This document shows, in pieces, positions 25,818 through 37,260 of a DNA stretch of 64,000 nucleotides (position 1 is its first letter; every line of letters begins with the position of its first letter). Source of the stretch: Branchiostoma floridae. Taxonomy: Eukaryota; Chordata; Leptocardii; Amphioxiformes; Branchiostomatidae. A program made the position numbers and the translations under genes. Below the pieces are notes generated by a model. The model ran no database searches, had not been told where the DNA came from, and was given only the letters and a program-made list of their open reading frames with translations. Where the stretch lies: the NCBI RefSeq assembly GCF_000003815.2, contig NC_049979.1, positions 12,624,766 to 12,688,765 on the forward strand. Reading direction: 5' to 3'.

Positions 25818-28800
25818 TTATATATGCGGTCTCTCTGGCTCGGGTTCCTTGATGGAGTTCTGCAGAGCTGCAGGTGTCAACCATTCCTTGGGCAAGCATC
25901 TTTGGAGGAACGGTATGCAGGAGCTGACATAGGCTAGGCGGTTGATCCAAGAAGGGATCTCCTTTCCTACTAAGATCTGCAGAAAATGAATAAAACATTG
26001 TTTCTGATTGTGACACTTTAGTTACATGTACATGCAATGATGCTGATTATCATATAACAAGTACTACTGACAAATATTTCTTCTGAGCTTGAGTTATAGT
26101 TACTGTAGTAAATCTTTATACATACAGTTTTGTATATAAAGGTGACCTTCATAACTGTTTTACAACTAACTATGCTGAACACTATGTGAATAAACTCTGT
26201 GAAATTATGCAGTGTTACTTCAAAGATAATCCAGGCAGAGGTAGGGCTTTTATTTGCGCTCCTATAGAGAGATCAGTGATGCCAATCTACGTGCCTTGGG
26301 TAAAATGGGAACATTTCCCAGTTTTCTTTGTAGTGGTATTAGGAGAAAAGTCTTAATTTGTAGCTTTTAAACTCGTCTTTCTGAATAATGCATACATTGT
26401 GGGATTTCCGGTGCTCTACATCACACGAATGCCTCTTCAGAAGTTAAATTAGACCTAAATCAACATGGAGTCCTGGACTTAATGTGCTCTGGTCCATGTA
26501 CTGTGTTTATTGGTATATGTGGATCTTTGTTTGCTATATCGATCTACTCTACCAACAATTGACTGCAAAATATTCTGGTGTGCACGGTACTTCCTAAGAT
26601 CTGAGTGGAACAGGTAAAACTTGGTGCAGATGATTTTCAACGCTACACCAGTGTAGCCATACAGGAAAAGGTATTTCATATTTTGCAAGGAACAGCCTGT
26701 TGTTCCAGTGGGAGCAGACTGACCTGTACTATGGCCGCTGAGAAGTGATTACAGTTCCTGTTCATCAGGTGGTACTTGTCTCCCCGGAACTCCTTCCCAA
26801 GCTCCTCCAGGATCTTGTGAATGTCTTCCTCTGTGAAGTCAGTTGTTCCTAGGTGGATGGACTCCCTGTATAACAGAGGATATTGATGTCATTTGCAAAT
26901 TGTTAAGTTAAAACAGAGCAAATGATGCTCTAAACCTAAAGATGAGATAACAAACTGTGTAAGATGCAAAACAATCTAAAGATGGGTACATGTATAGGGG
27001 AGATGTCTTAGTTGTTCCATGCATGTTCATGTATTTTAAATCCAATTTCAGTACATTTGGGTATTTTCCTAAAAGCACTCACCTGAATCGAAAGGTCTCT
27101 CCTAGTTCTTCAGCATTAGCTGGGGTGATTTCAAAGATTCCAGTGAATGGAAATGGATGTCCACCATAGGCAAATTCTGAACAGAGATGGGTAAAAATTC
27201 CAATAAGCAGACTTGCACATGTAAACAAATTAGTACACTTAAAGTCCATCAATATGTGGTAAACAGTTGTGGAACTGACTTGATATTCATCATGAAGCCG
27301 GCTGTATCTCAACCATGTAGTACTTGTGGACAGTATCAATGGCCCTGCATGCCTATTGTTTCCTTCTTTTCCCAATTTGATTCTAGAGCCAAAGTTGATG
27401 GGGAATTCTTTAGTTGGCATCAGTTTTTGGGTAACTATCAGCACTCAGCTGTCTTTGTGGTGCATTTTGCAAATTTAAGATATTCATGGGATAAACCCTT
27501 TTGCAAACATAACCATGCCTGCCTGGAGATAACTGCAAAGTGCACCTGCAAATATATCGTAACCATAAGATTGCTAATTAAATTTACCGGTCACTTTCTG
27601 ACAACAGGCAATATCCCTGAGACTGTATCACCACATTAGACTTGCAGTATCTCCTCTCATTAAATGAACTGTCTGTTTGATAGAAAGATCCATTTAGGGT
27701 CTGGCTATCAACTGTCCATAATCAGAATAGTCATCCATTAGGCAGAATGCAGTAGGAGTCATCTCAGGTCACCTTGATGACCTCCCTAGTCATCAGTAGT
27801 CAAATGTCCTGCTGAGCATTTTGAATGACACACACAGGGTGGGTGGTAAGATATCATTCAGGCACACATGCATGTAAATGTGCAGTCTAATCACTGACTA
27901 GCATTACACCCTATTTAACCAAGGAGAACCTCCCTGGTTTACATTACCCTTCTCAGTATACCTGTCTACATCCATCAGCACTCTTAGTAGGTATCTCGGC
28001 TCTGAAGCCTCACAGAAATTGCCTCAAAATGGATCATTCTGTGCAAGATTAGGTTGTCCTTGATCTGTGGTGTATCATGAATCATGGCATAATCATCATG
28101 ATCACACAATGGCATACAGCCCATCACATTTGGCAACCCATCTAATCATGTGTGTCACACGGCAACCATTCATACATAATTTACAACATTTTCCAAACAA
28201 GGAACAAAGATGGTTGCTCACACCTCTGCCGTTGACTTCAACACCTGTGTGAAAGACTCCCAGTCCAATGGGTGATGTGTAGTCATTGATCCAGTACTGG
28301 AACAGAAGCAGTGTTAACTGTTATATCTTGGTCAGATCAAGGAGATTCCTTTGTTGATGTAAAGCTCACACAGACAGTAATAACAAATCTATCATATGCC
28401 TATGTCAGAGTCCATCAGAACATAATGAATACTGTGTTTTTATTCCTACTACATTTCTGGCTGCATATGTGGCCATAAACGGGATATTATTATTCAAATG
28501 TAATATTACATCACCATTTAATCTGCTTCATTTACAAGTCATCAATCAAATAGCTGACAGCAGCAGGGGGCAAGTACAACACACTAGGAGGTGGATAATT
28601 TGACTAATTAGGCGAGGGAAGTTGACTAGCAGAGTGACTGGTGACATGCACCTGTAGGAAGTACAATGTAGCTTCTTGACGATAGTAGCCCGACTCATGA
28701 TCTCTAGAGCTGTATGGTCATCTATAACGTTACCCCGCAGTATCACACACCCGGCAGCTTGTCGATACAAAACAAACATACACGATAACAAAGAAACGCA

Positions 28801-29140
28801 CAGCCTTTGACGAATGACCTGCATTTATCGGGTACATTCAGTCGTCTTGTTCACATCCGTTTACGGCCATTACCCAAATAAAGCTCACTACTCAATCAGT
28901 GAAAGTTTCGTTGACATGTTGCCATAAATGATGCTTTGATCTCTCCGCGATGTGGACGCATCATTAGTTAGTACGTTCGCACACTATTCAATCCTAGATC
29001 GAAGACTCTGTTCACATCGCTGACCACCTACAGGGGAAATTTCATGGGGAGAAGAGGCGTAAAACACAAACCTTCCCTTCGTGTCTGTCGGCTACACTTA
29101 CCATATCGTATACATTTAGAATAACAGGAACTCCTGCCAT
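25818..29140 (-). CDS. DESI2: Desumoylating isopeptidase 2 (PPPDE1), complete
   Basis: PPPDE-fold cysteine isopeptidase that removes SUMO/ubiquitin from proteins, acting mainly in the cytoplasm. Five minus-strand exons: 29140-29102, 28296-28224, 27176-27083, 26865-26724 and 25976-25818; 168 residues plus stop. It follows human DESI2 block by block: [16 protein letters not shown](L)GVFH(T)G(V)[44 protein letters not shown], and [17 protein letters not shown]. The catalytic pair is predicted as His29 (GVFH) and Cys107 (NCNHF), matching the PPPDE His-Cys dyad. The protein stops about 12 residues after the conserved AALQ, whereas the human protein has a roughly 35-residue Ala/Ser/Glu-rich tail there. 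In human, DESI2 is next to COX20, as here. Upstream, a GC-richer segment holds an ETS-type CACTTCCGGG (29335-29344) and a palindromic CRE TGACGTCA (29530-29537). Confidence 0.96.
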
Positions 29141-29640
29141 ATTCTCCATTCCACGTCTTTTTCCAGTCCACTTCTTGATTTCACCAAATCCCTGGGGTCA
29201 CTATAGAGTTCAGTCGTATGTTCCAGTTCAATATTACACCCCCAACAGTTGCCACACGCGTCAAAACCGCACAGAAGTCCTTCTGACAGCAAAAGTTCTC
29301 TTCATGTTTCCACCTCCACCGGCACCTGAGACGCCACTTCCGGGTTTCTGCCAACCTCTCCTGCCTACGCTTTGGGTTCGAATTCCTTGAGAGATATTTC
29401 CGATTGGGCCGCCGTATATGAAATTTCTCCTGGAATACAAATAAACACCAAATACAACCCCTTTGAGCACAGAGATCCTTCCTTTGGCGATTTCTTTTTT
29501 CTAGGAGTACGTTTAAGTTGTGTTCTGAATGACGTCACCGCGTGCGCAAATATGTTGTGCGCAGATTGGGTGTAAAAGGTCAACGCGTCAAATCAGCGCA
29601 GCTGCGTTTTGAAGTACTGCCGCTTGGAGCGCTGTGAGTC
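29141..29640 (-). promoter_or_regulatory. putative DESI2 promoter
   Basis: The 500 bp upstream of the DESI2 start are richer in CpG than the surroundings. They contain an ETS-type site CCCGGAAGTG on the minus strand (29335-29344), a full CRE TGACGTCA (29530-29537) and two TGCGCA half-sites of NRF1 type just beyond it. The transcription start is not visible from sequence alone. Confidence 0.45.
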
Positions 29641-29920
29641 TGCCAGTGATTTATCCATGTGTATTGCATGTGTGGGAATCCTTTAATAATAATAATCATC
29701 TGGTGTATTTTGCCAGCCAGTAGTTCAATTGGAAGAATTCCATGAGAGCATATAATCATGAAAATATGCAAATAACTTCCACATTTATATAATTGATGCA
29801 TTTCGAAGTAACACCTTTAAATAACTTTTTACATATCTCACAAATGTGAAATTTCCATCAATTAACGTTACCACTAATGTTATTAAAATGGTAGATAGAA
29901 TAATGGCACTTTCATATAGA

Positions 29921-30265
29921 AGGCCACGCCAATTCTATTTGCCGTTTCTCAGATTTCCCGACCCTTTTTTTTCTGATTCGAAAAAAAAAAACTTTTCGAA
30001 TTGGTGGTCACACCTCGTGTTGACAAATTTTCACTGCCTCTCCTTTCTCAAATTAACTATGGGCCTCTAGTGCCTATTTTTGACGGTATGTTTATAATTC
30101 TTCTTCAAACTTTGGACTTTGCTACCTGGGACCACCTAAACTAACTGTAACTTGAGTAAGCCCCTTGATCTCTCCTACCCCCAATTCTTTTTTTTTTTTT
30201 CGACTGACCGACCCAATTTCTTAATGAAAAAATCAGAGAAACAACAAATAAAATTGGTGTGGCCT
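29921..30265. mobile_element. 345-bp MITE, GGCCACACCAATT family
   Basis: The two ends are inverted copies over about 40 bp: AAGGCCACGCCAATTCTATT at the left and the reverse complement of TAGGCCACACCAATTTTATT at the right, both followed by a (G/T)TTTCTC(A/T)GATTT segment. The inside has A- and T-runs and no ORF of note. A related pair of ends occurs at 41633 and 42704. It lies upstream of DESI2. Confidence 0.7.
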
Positions 30266-31866
30266 AATCATGTGAATTATGCCCTTAAATGCTACATGTT
30301 ATGTTTACTTAAATTCTAATCAATTTGGAGAACCAAGGTCACACACTAGGTGACCCATAATAAACCATGCCCTTCATCTTTCCAAGACTTACCCACATAG
30401 CATTCTTCACAATCCAGTCTGAGGTTAAAGAATGCTGACTACACATATCTGGAAACACACAGACACACTGTAAACAATATTTCCATTTTTCACTGAGGTA
30501 TAATTCCTTAATCACAAACAACTGAATCATGATCACTTGACAACACAACTACTGTCTTGTAATAGCTAAGGTAGGTTGTTTGTATTAATACTAGTCGGAC
30601 ATCCCTTGCTGTATATATATCCTTAAAATCAAACCGATAAATATATAGAGACTCTTTGACATGAATAAAGAGTGCACTCTGGCTGATGAGATTCTTTTGG
30701 TACTTGATTTATTACCTTTTTTTTGGGAACTAAATTGACACAAAATTGTGAGGTATTGATATATTATTGTTGATATGGTTTCATCAATTAGCCTCCACCA
30801 GGCTCCAAATGTTGCTGGAAAATTGTAGAAATTTGCCATATAGACAACAGGCCAGAGGTGTTATCTGGCCTAGAAGCATGGTTAGCAAAATAGTTTTTCT
30901 TTTATCAGAAACAGTACTGTATAATAGATATTCATTGATAACAATACTGTATAATAAATGATGAGTTATAAAACATGACGATAACTTTTGTCATGAAGTA
31001 TAAGCAGCAGCTGTGTTTGTACACACAACACAAGCAAAGCTGTGAACACAAGAACATCGGGATAGTTCTAGGACTTAAAACATGACCCATGGTAGTTCAT
31101 ATATCAACTGAAATCAACTTTATCAACAGACAAACAGCAGTTCCATTTTGAGCTATCTCAGTGTTTGTAACTTGAAACAAGCTAATAAAGCACAAAGTAC
31201 AAACAGAAAAAGTGAAACAGTTGAAAACACAGCACTAAGTATGTAATGATTCTCTACCTGTTGTATAATACATTTTATTTTACAGTAATTTCATTCATGG
31301 GAATTGTTTGCAGTACAACAGTTTAAAGAAGAAAAAATTCAAATTCACACAGGCTTTCAGATATTTCACACAATATAACTTACTTGTACAAGATCAACAA
31401 GAGTTTGGAGACCACATGCCTCCATGAAATATTTAGAATTTGTAAATGTTTCATCTTGTGCCATAAATCATGTAAATAAGGCTGTACTAGAATTACATAC
31501 AGTATATTGAATGTATTGAAGTCCTATATTTCAGCTTGCAAAGGTCCATGTTTATATTTCTTCATAAAGCCTGCAAATTACTATCACAGTTACATAATCT
31601 ATGTATTTTATGTAACCCTTGAAATATTTCTCATATCTCAAGCTTGATATTCCCATAGTTTACCACTAAGGGATTATAGCATTTTTGCATCATGAAAACT
31701 ATGTCCTCATTTGCTTTATTAGTACATGTATCTGTAAATGTTCCACCTGCCATAAATTACACAATATACATGTATCAAAGTCCTAATATTGAAAACAATG
31801 GAAGCAAAAAAATTCCTCATTTACTATGTAAATTAAATTCTGATTAGCATAATTTGCATCTTAATT
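30266..31866. other. intergenic DNA between DESI2 and ZNF410
   Basis: No exon was found. A truncated copy of the GCCTCYACCAGGC inverted-repeat MITE is at 30791-30870. The rest is AT-rich. The ZNF410 transcript probably ends at the proximal side. Confidence 0.5.
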
Positions 31867-31872
31867 TTTATT
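31867..31872 (-). terminator. candidate ZNF410 poly(A) signal
   Basis: AATAAA on the minus strand, about 225 bp beyond the ZNF410 stop codon. This is a usual spacing for a short 3' UTR. Confidence 0.45.
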
Positions 31873-32095
31873 TGTTATTCTGCTATCCTTATAACTTGAC
31901 AAATCTGCAAGATGCTTGGGAGCCCGAACCAACACTTCTTTGCTACTTCAAAAGCAATGTGTTGACCTCGTCTGTCAGATTCACAACATCTTCCAAATAT
32001 CTTTGCAAACCATCTAGAGATTCTGCCAGACAGACACAAATGCATATACAAAGTAACAACTTTGCCTGTATCTTTAATACAGATAAAAATAGTCT

Positions 32096-35000
32096 TCAAG
32101 AATCTGGACCTTCAGCATCAGTCTTGTTTACCAACTGTGTTGGACCCAGTCTGCCCTGCCTATCCCCTTTGTCTAACATCTGTTCCACAGTGGGAGTGCT
32201 CTTGTCAGAGTGGGAGTCCTCAGTCACCTCCATGTTCTGTGTCATGGCTGACAGCTCAGATTGGAGAAGTCCTGTGCCATATGCCAGGGTTTCAGATGAA
32301 CCTGGATGGTTGTCATGGTAACTAGATGCACCTGTTGCCATGGAAGCTATTGCTGCTGGCTGAGCAACCACCACTACGTTTGCTGTGGAAGGCTGTGACA
32401 ATCCTATTGAGAGGAAAACAATGATTTCCAAAGCATTAAGTACCTGCCACAACTTACAAGCATTTATTTCATTGTAGTAATACATACTTGTAATCCATTA
32501 AGCAGCATTTATGCTTGTTAACCAACCAGTGTAGCTATAAATGTGCATTGTGTTTTGTATCAAGGTTAAGTTATCTCAATAGTCAATACTATTCAGAGTT
32601 AAAGCTGCTACCTTGTGCATCTGCTGCCATGAGATTGTGAGAGAGACAGATCTGATCAGCCTCCTGACTCTTGTCTGGCAGCTGAGTAGTGACTGTCACG
32701 ATGTTGTCACTGCTGGGGTGGCTGAACACTGCATTGTCCTCAGCAGACTCAGAACCATCTAACCCTGAGGGACATTAGTGATATATTTTTTTTCCAAAAG
32801 CTACTGGTATTGTGTGAAGACAGCTTGAAATGATTTCTGTTGGCCATCACATATCAGAGCATATCCCTATCCCCTTATAAGCTGTAATGAGTGTGCTTGA
32901 GTTAAAAAATGCAACCTGCAGTTGAGTCATCTTGTTAATGCCAGAATAAGATATGACATCATCAGGGAAAGGGTGGCTTCTTCTTCCTTTCTCACCGCCC
33001 ACCCTGTCCTGACTCTTTCGTTCTGCCAGGGGCTTCAGAGCATATAATCGTCTCCCCCTAAACATCAGTTTGACATCCCAGTGCGAGCTATAAATGTGGT
33101 GCAGAAAGAGCCAGTTCCCCTACCCTGTATTCCCAAGATGTCCTCAGTCTGCCTGAGGCCCATGCTAAGTCCCATGTCCCCAGATACTGTCCGTTGACCT
33201 AAGAGCTCACCGGATTCCATCTCTCCTGCCTGAATGGCAAAAAGCTGGAAAGAGAATGGAATTCCTGCATATTTTGCTCTGGTCACAAAACAAAAATTAC
33301 AGATGGTCTAGATGCTAACACTTCTTTGTTAACAATTTAGACAAACAACACAAGTCAAACAAGTATGTAGTGGTCAACAAACATTGCCATATCGGGAATA
33401 ACTAGAGAGGAAAGGGAAGGTCAAAGGAAAAAGTGGCAAAAACTGACAAAAATTGGCCCCAATGGCCAGGAGAATATTGTGATGGCAGAGGAGTATTACA
33501 GCAGCACTAGCAGCATTATTATCATGTTTGTAACCCACTGTAACCACAGGCACACTTGGTGTTTCCTTCTATGAGTATTACAGCAGCAATAGCACTAGTA
33601 GCAGCATTATTATCATGTTTGTAACCCACTGTAACCACAGGCACACCTGGTGTTTCCTTCTATGAGTATTACGGCTGCCACTCTGGGTGAACTGCTTTCC
33701 ACACACGTCGCAGGCATATTGGCGCTCTCCTGAGAAGGATCAAATAAAAAATTTCACTGAATATCACTGTCATTAGTCAAATGACTTGTAGTCAGAGTTT
33801 GTAATAGAATCTGAGCACACCACTGGACTGATACTAAGGTCTGTGGCTAAGACTATAGAGCTGGGAAAGTTGCACAGTTGAAAAAAGTAGGAAGGTCCAT
33901 CATGCACTGATTATGACCAACTCAACAAAATAGATAGAATGTCTGTTTCCTTCAATCCTAATTGCCTGACATCATACCTGTGTGTGTGTTCTGGTGCTTC
34001 TTGAGGCTGGAGTACTCTGTGAACCGTTTGTTACAGCCCTCATGCTGACATGCAAAGGGTCGCTCACCTACATGTACAAAGCAAGTGAACTTTTGTAACT
34101 TATGGCACTGGACATATGGAAATGAAGCAGAAGATATGAACAATTTTAATAGGCTATTGAACTACATGTATCCGGAAAAGTCCCCAGTCCTTACAATTGT
34201 CTAAGATGAATCAATAGACCTTTCAAATGATGGCAGCACAATGAGGTTACAAAGATGTAAGACTACAGGTCCTGGCAGGGTCATTACCTGTATGGGTGCG
34301 CATGTGATTGCGCAGATTCTGTGCTGTTGTAAATGCCTTGCCACACCCCTCCTCTGTACATCTGAAGGGTCTCTCCCCCGTGTGTGTCCTCACATGAACC
34401 CTAAGTCTCTGTGGGGTGTAGAAGGTGCTGTCACAGCCCTCTGCTGGGCACCTGTACTGGCGCTCACCACTACAGGAATCAAAAACAATCACGTTTTTTG
34501 CAAATGTCATTTTGAAACAACTGTGGAAAGTGAAAATTGCTATTGAAATATAATCTAAATGGGGAGTTACTAGTAGTTTGGTACTTTGATTACAAAGAGA
34601 GGTCAAAGTTGGCAAAAAAAGACCATCTACCTAATACATTTTAAAGACATGATGTTACCTATTTGTTAGAAATTAGAGAACAAGAATACATGTCGTACGT
34701 GTGAGTCTTCATGTGGTACTTGAGATGTGCAGGCCAGGTGAAGGTTCTGTCACATCCCACCACCTGACACTTGAGCAGCCTCTCTCCTGTATGGGACATC
34801 TCATGGTACTTCAGGTGACTGGAGGAGGTGAACTTCTTCCCACAGAACTCATGGCTACAGGCATGCACAGGTTTAGCTGCTGGTAAGATGAGAGGAAACA
34901 TATAGTTATAGAGCCACATCTCAAGTATATGCACAGTAATAAACTAACTGGAAACAAAAACCACACAATGTATAACAATCTTGTATGTATTTGTTGTCTG

Positions 35001-35851
35001 TAGCAAAACATCTAACAACAATCAAGGACTTCAATAATTTATATCATAGTAATCTTTTTTCCCCTTTTTCCCTTATTCTATTGATGCATGTGCATGCCTC
35101 CAACTTTCTCTAGTCCAACTATTATTGCAGTGGAAAAACTTCTGGCTGGTATATATATATATTAAATGTCCTTGGACAGAGCAAGGCCACTATATAGAAA
35201 TTATGTCTTTGGACACTAGGAACTACCAATACCTGCTGGTTTGGGTACAGCGGCCATGTACTGTGTGTTGGACATCTGGCCAGCCTGAGCCATGGCTTGA
35301 ATCCTGAGTAAAGCTGCCATATTTGCATGCTGACTGTCTGTTAGATTGTCGGGTGACTTTTGTAGTCCAGAGTTCAGAACCACCAGAGGGTTTGGTAGGT
35401 TCACCACGACCAGCCCAGTGCTCATGTCCACAACTTGTACAGGAGGCGACTGTTCCCTCATCCCAACTGTTGCAAACATGGTGTCTTCTGATTTGGTTGG
35501 CTGTGCCACTATATCATCAACTACACCATCATTAGCTAACACAGCCTCCCTACACAGGACTACTTTCTCTTCCTCCTGAGCAGAAAGGGTGGTGGCAATG
35601 GATGCAGCTCCAAGCTCTGTTACTGAGCTGCTTGCAGCTGGTAGTGAACTCTGGCTGAACTGTGGATCCAAACAGTCAAATCCTGTTTGTTCTTGGTTCA
35701 CTGATGCTCCATCAGCAAGGCTGCTAAGCGTCCTGATTGTAAACTGATGCATTTTCTGTCCTTCTGTAGATAGAACAATTTGAACACCCTTTTCACCATC
35801 TCCTTCATCAATAGTTACATTGTCCTTTTCCACAGCTTGTTGTGCCTCCAT
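32096..35851 (-). CDS. ZNF410: ZNF410-like C2H2 zinc-finger transcription factor with six fingers
   Basis: Eight coding exons on the minus strand: 35851-35233, 34879-34699, 34469-34288, 34067-33978, 33729-33647, 33229-33124, 32764-32612 and 32403-32096; 1722 nt, 573 residues (human ZNF410 478). Residues 1-206 are an acidic, Ser/Gln-rich region without a recognised fold. Six C2H2 fingers fill residues ~213-383, and a Thr/Ser/Gln-rich tail follows. Fingers 2-6 match the five fingers of human ZNF410 in order: [63 protein letters not shown] and [18 protein letters not shown]. Finger 1 ([10 protein letters not shown]...HLKYHEMSH) has no counterpart in human ZNF410. In mammals ZNF410 binds DNA through these fingers and mainly activates CHD4. 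ZNF143 was considered but its fingers differ. The start follows an acceptor at 35871-35872, so exon 1 is probably non-coding and upstream. Confidence 0.9.
33491..33663. repeat. partial tandem duplication across the finger-6 splice donor
   Basis: An 82-bp copy (33491-33572) and a 91-bp copy (33573-33663) of the same sequence lie head to tail. Copy two contains the last 17 bases of the finger-6 exon and its GTGTGC donor at 33646. Copy one is intronic and carries a decayed donor (CAA instead of CAG before GTGTG). Confidence 0.85.
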
Positions 35852-35870
35852 TGTTGCAGGTAAGTAGGTA

Positions 35871-37260
35871 CTAAATAGAGGCAAAATAAATGAACAGCTG
35901 TTACAATGCAATGACTGCTCAGGGCTCAAAATACCACCTGCATGCAGGTTAAATTTGAGCTGTGCAGGTATTTCTGGTATCTACCTGCACCTAGTCCATG
36001 TACTGGGTTTTATAGTTTATTATACGTAAATGTCATATGATCATGACGTTGGTGTATGTGGATCGTTATTAGCTGCATTGACTGTTACCACCTATTAACG
36101 TTAAGTATATAAGAAAAAAAAAGCAATAGTTCAACAATTTTAGTATGATCGGATGGAAATAGCCTCACATTGTTATTTGTTACTGTTAACTGAGAATTTG
36201 TGATATCACAGACACTATTATATGAATTGTCATTGGACAAAAAGTCCTTTATCAAAGCTCAGGCCACCTTTCTCAAATCTTTCAGGGATACAAAATAGTG
36301 TTGGTACACTATACTTGGGACCACATTTGGATGTTGCAAGATGACAGTCTTAGCTGAAATAACAGGAAGATCAAGAGGACTGCCCGTAGGTGGTCCTATG
36401 ACAACAACCATTTGAGGTGGTACCGCATGGTACTCCAAGCAGATCCTACGGTAGCATAGGATAGTATCAAAAGCTGGCAGAGGAGTGAAGCCAGCCTAGG
36501 AGTGTGTTTGGCTACATGGCAAATGGACACCTCTTGGCTGACTACACTCCTTGGCCAGTTTGGTACTATTTTATGCCATTGTAGGATCTGCTTGGAGATT
36601 ACCGCATGGTCCTCACATGTTATATACTTTTAAAGGCAGGGTCTATACAAAATGTATCAGCTAATCATACTGTGTTCTTGAACTTCTAACAACCTCCTTG
36701 GACAATAAACACTGCTTGGAATGTAACTAACTAATAAAAGGTCATCTGATGGGTTGGTCAGGTAGGTACTGAAGTAGGTACCCACATATCTAACGGGAGG
36801 GGGCCATACTTCGACACCCGTTCTAAGTGGATGCGCATGGCTTTTGTCAATGTACATTTTACAGTGAACTCATCAAAAACAAGTTAAGATCTTGTATGCA
36901 TCCATATAACTGTTATTAAAGCTGTACAGATATATATTTCATTTAACAGTAGCGTTCCGCACTGTACTTTGACAGCGCACGAAACTTACGGCAGGTTTTC
37001 GGCTTGCGTCCTAGCAGAACGTTCCAACACAAAAAAGGGGTCCAAAAACCGACATAGTAACAACCAGACCATCGCCGTGCATTTTTAAGCAACTTATGCA
37101 AATAGAATAGCACTGAAAGTCTTCATTATATTTTTTTTGTACCAAATATGGATCATATTTTGTATTACGCGACTTATTCAAATACGGCGTGTTAAATCGT
37201 TTACCTCTCACGGTGAGACCAACTTGCCGCAAAACGGCAGCGCATTGTTACGTTGAACTG
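35871..37260. other. ZNF410 5' intron and probable promoter region
   Basis: No coding sequence was recognised. An acceptor at 35871-35872 opens the first coding exon of ZNF410, so a non-coding exon is expected upstream. A GTAAGT donor on the minus strand at 36988-36983, with GC-rich sequence beyond it up to about 37450, is the best candidate. A foldback transposon is at 36432-36599. Confidence 0.4.
36421..36610. mobile_element. 168-bp foldback MITE with 11-bp target duplication
   Basis: Arms of about 75 bp form an inverted repeat, beginning CTCCAAGCAGATCCTAC at 36433 and mirrored at the right end (GTAGGATCTGCTTGGAG). TACCGCATGGT is directly repeated on both sides (36421-36431 and 36600-36610). 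An 11-bp duplication with long arms suggests a Mutator-like non-autonomous element. There is no coding capacity. Confidence 0.7.

Noticed and set aside
30354-30362. Single CCCATAATA word resembling the core of the mammalian ZNF410 motif downstream of the ZNF410 gene
   Set aside because: One nine-base match in AT-rich DNA is expected by chance, the flanking bases differ from the long motif, and ZNF410 acts through clusters.
32096-35851. ZNF143/ZNF76 identity for the zinc-finger gene
   Set aside because: Both families have an EYSSL finger, but the [25 protein letters not shown] and QSGSRNTH helices follow ZNF410 in order, and ZNF143 has seven fingers of other sequence.
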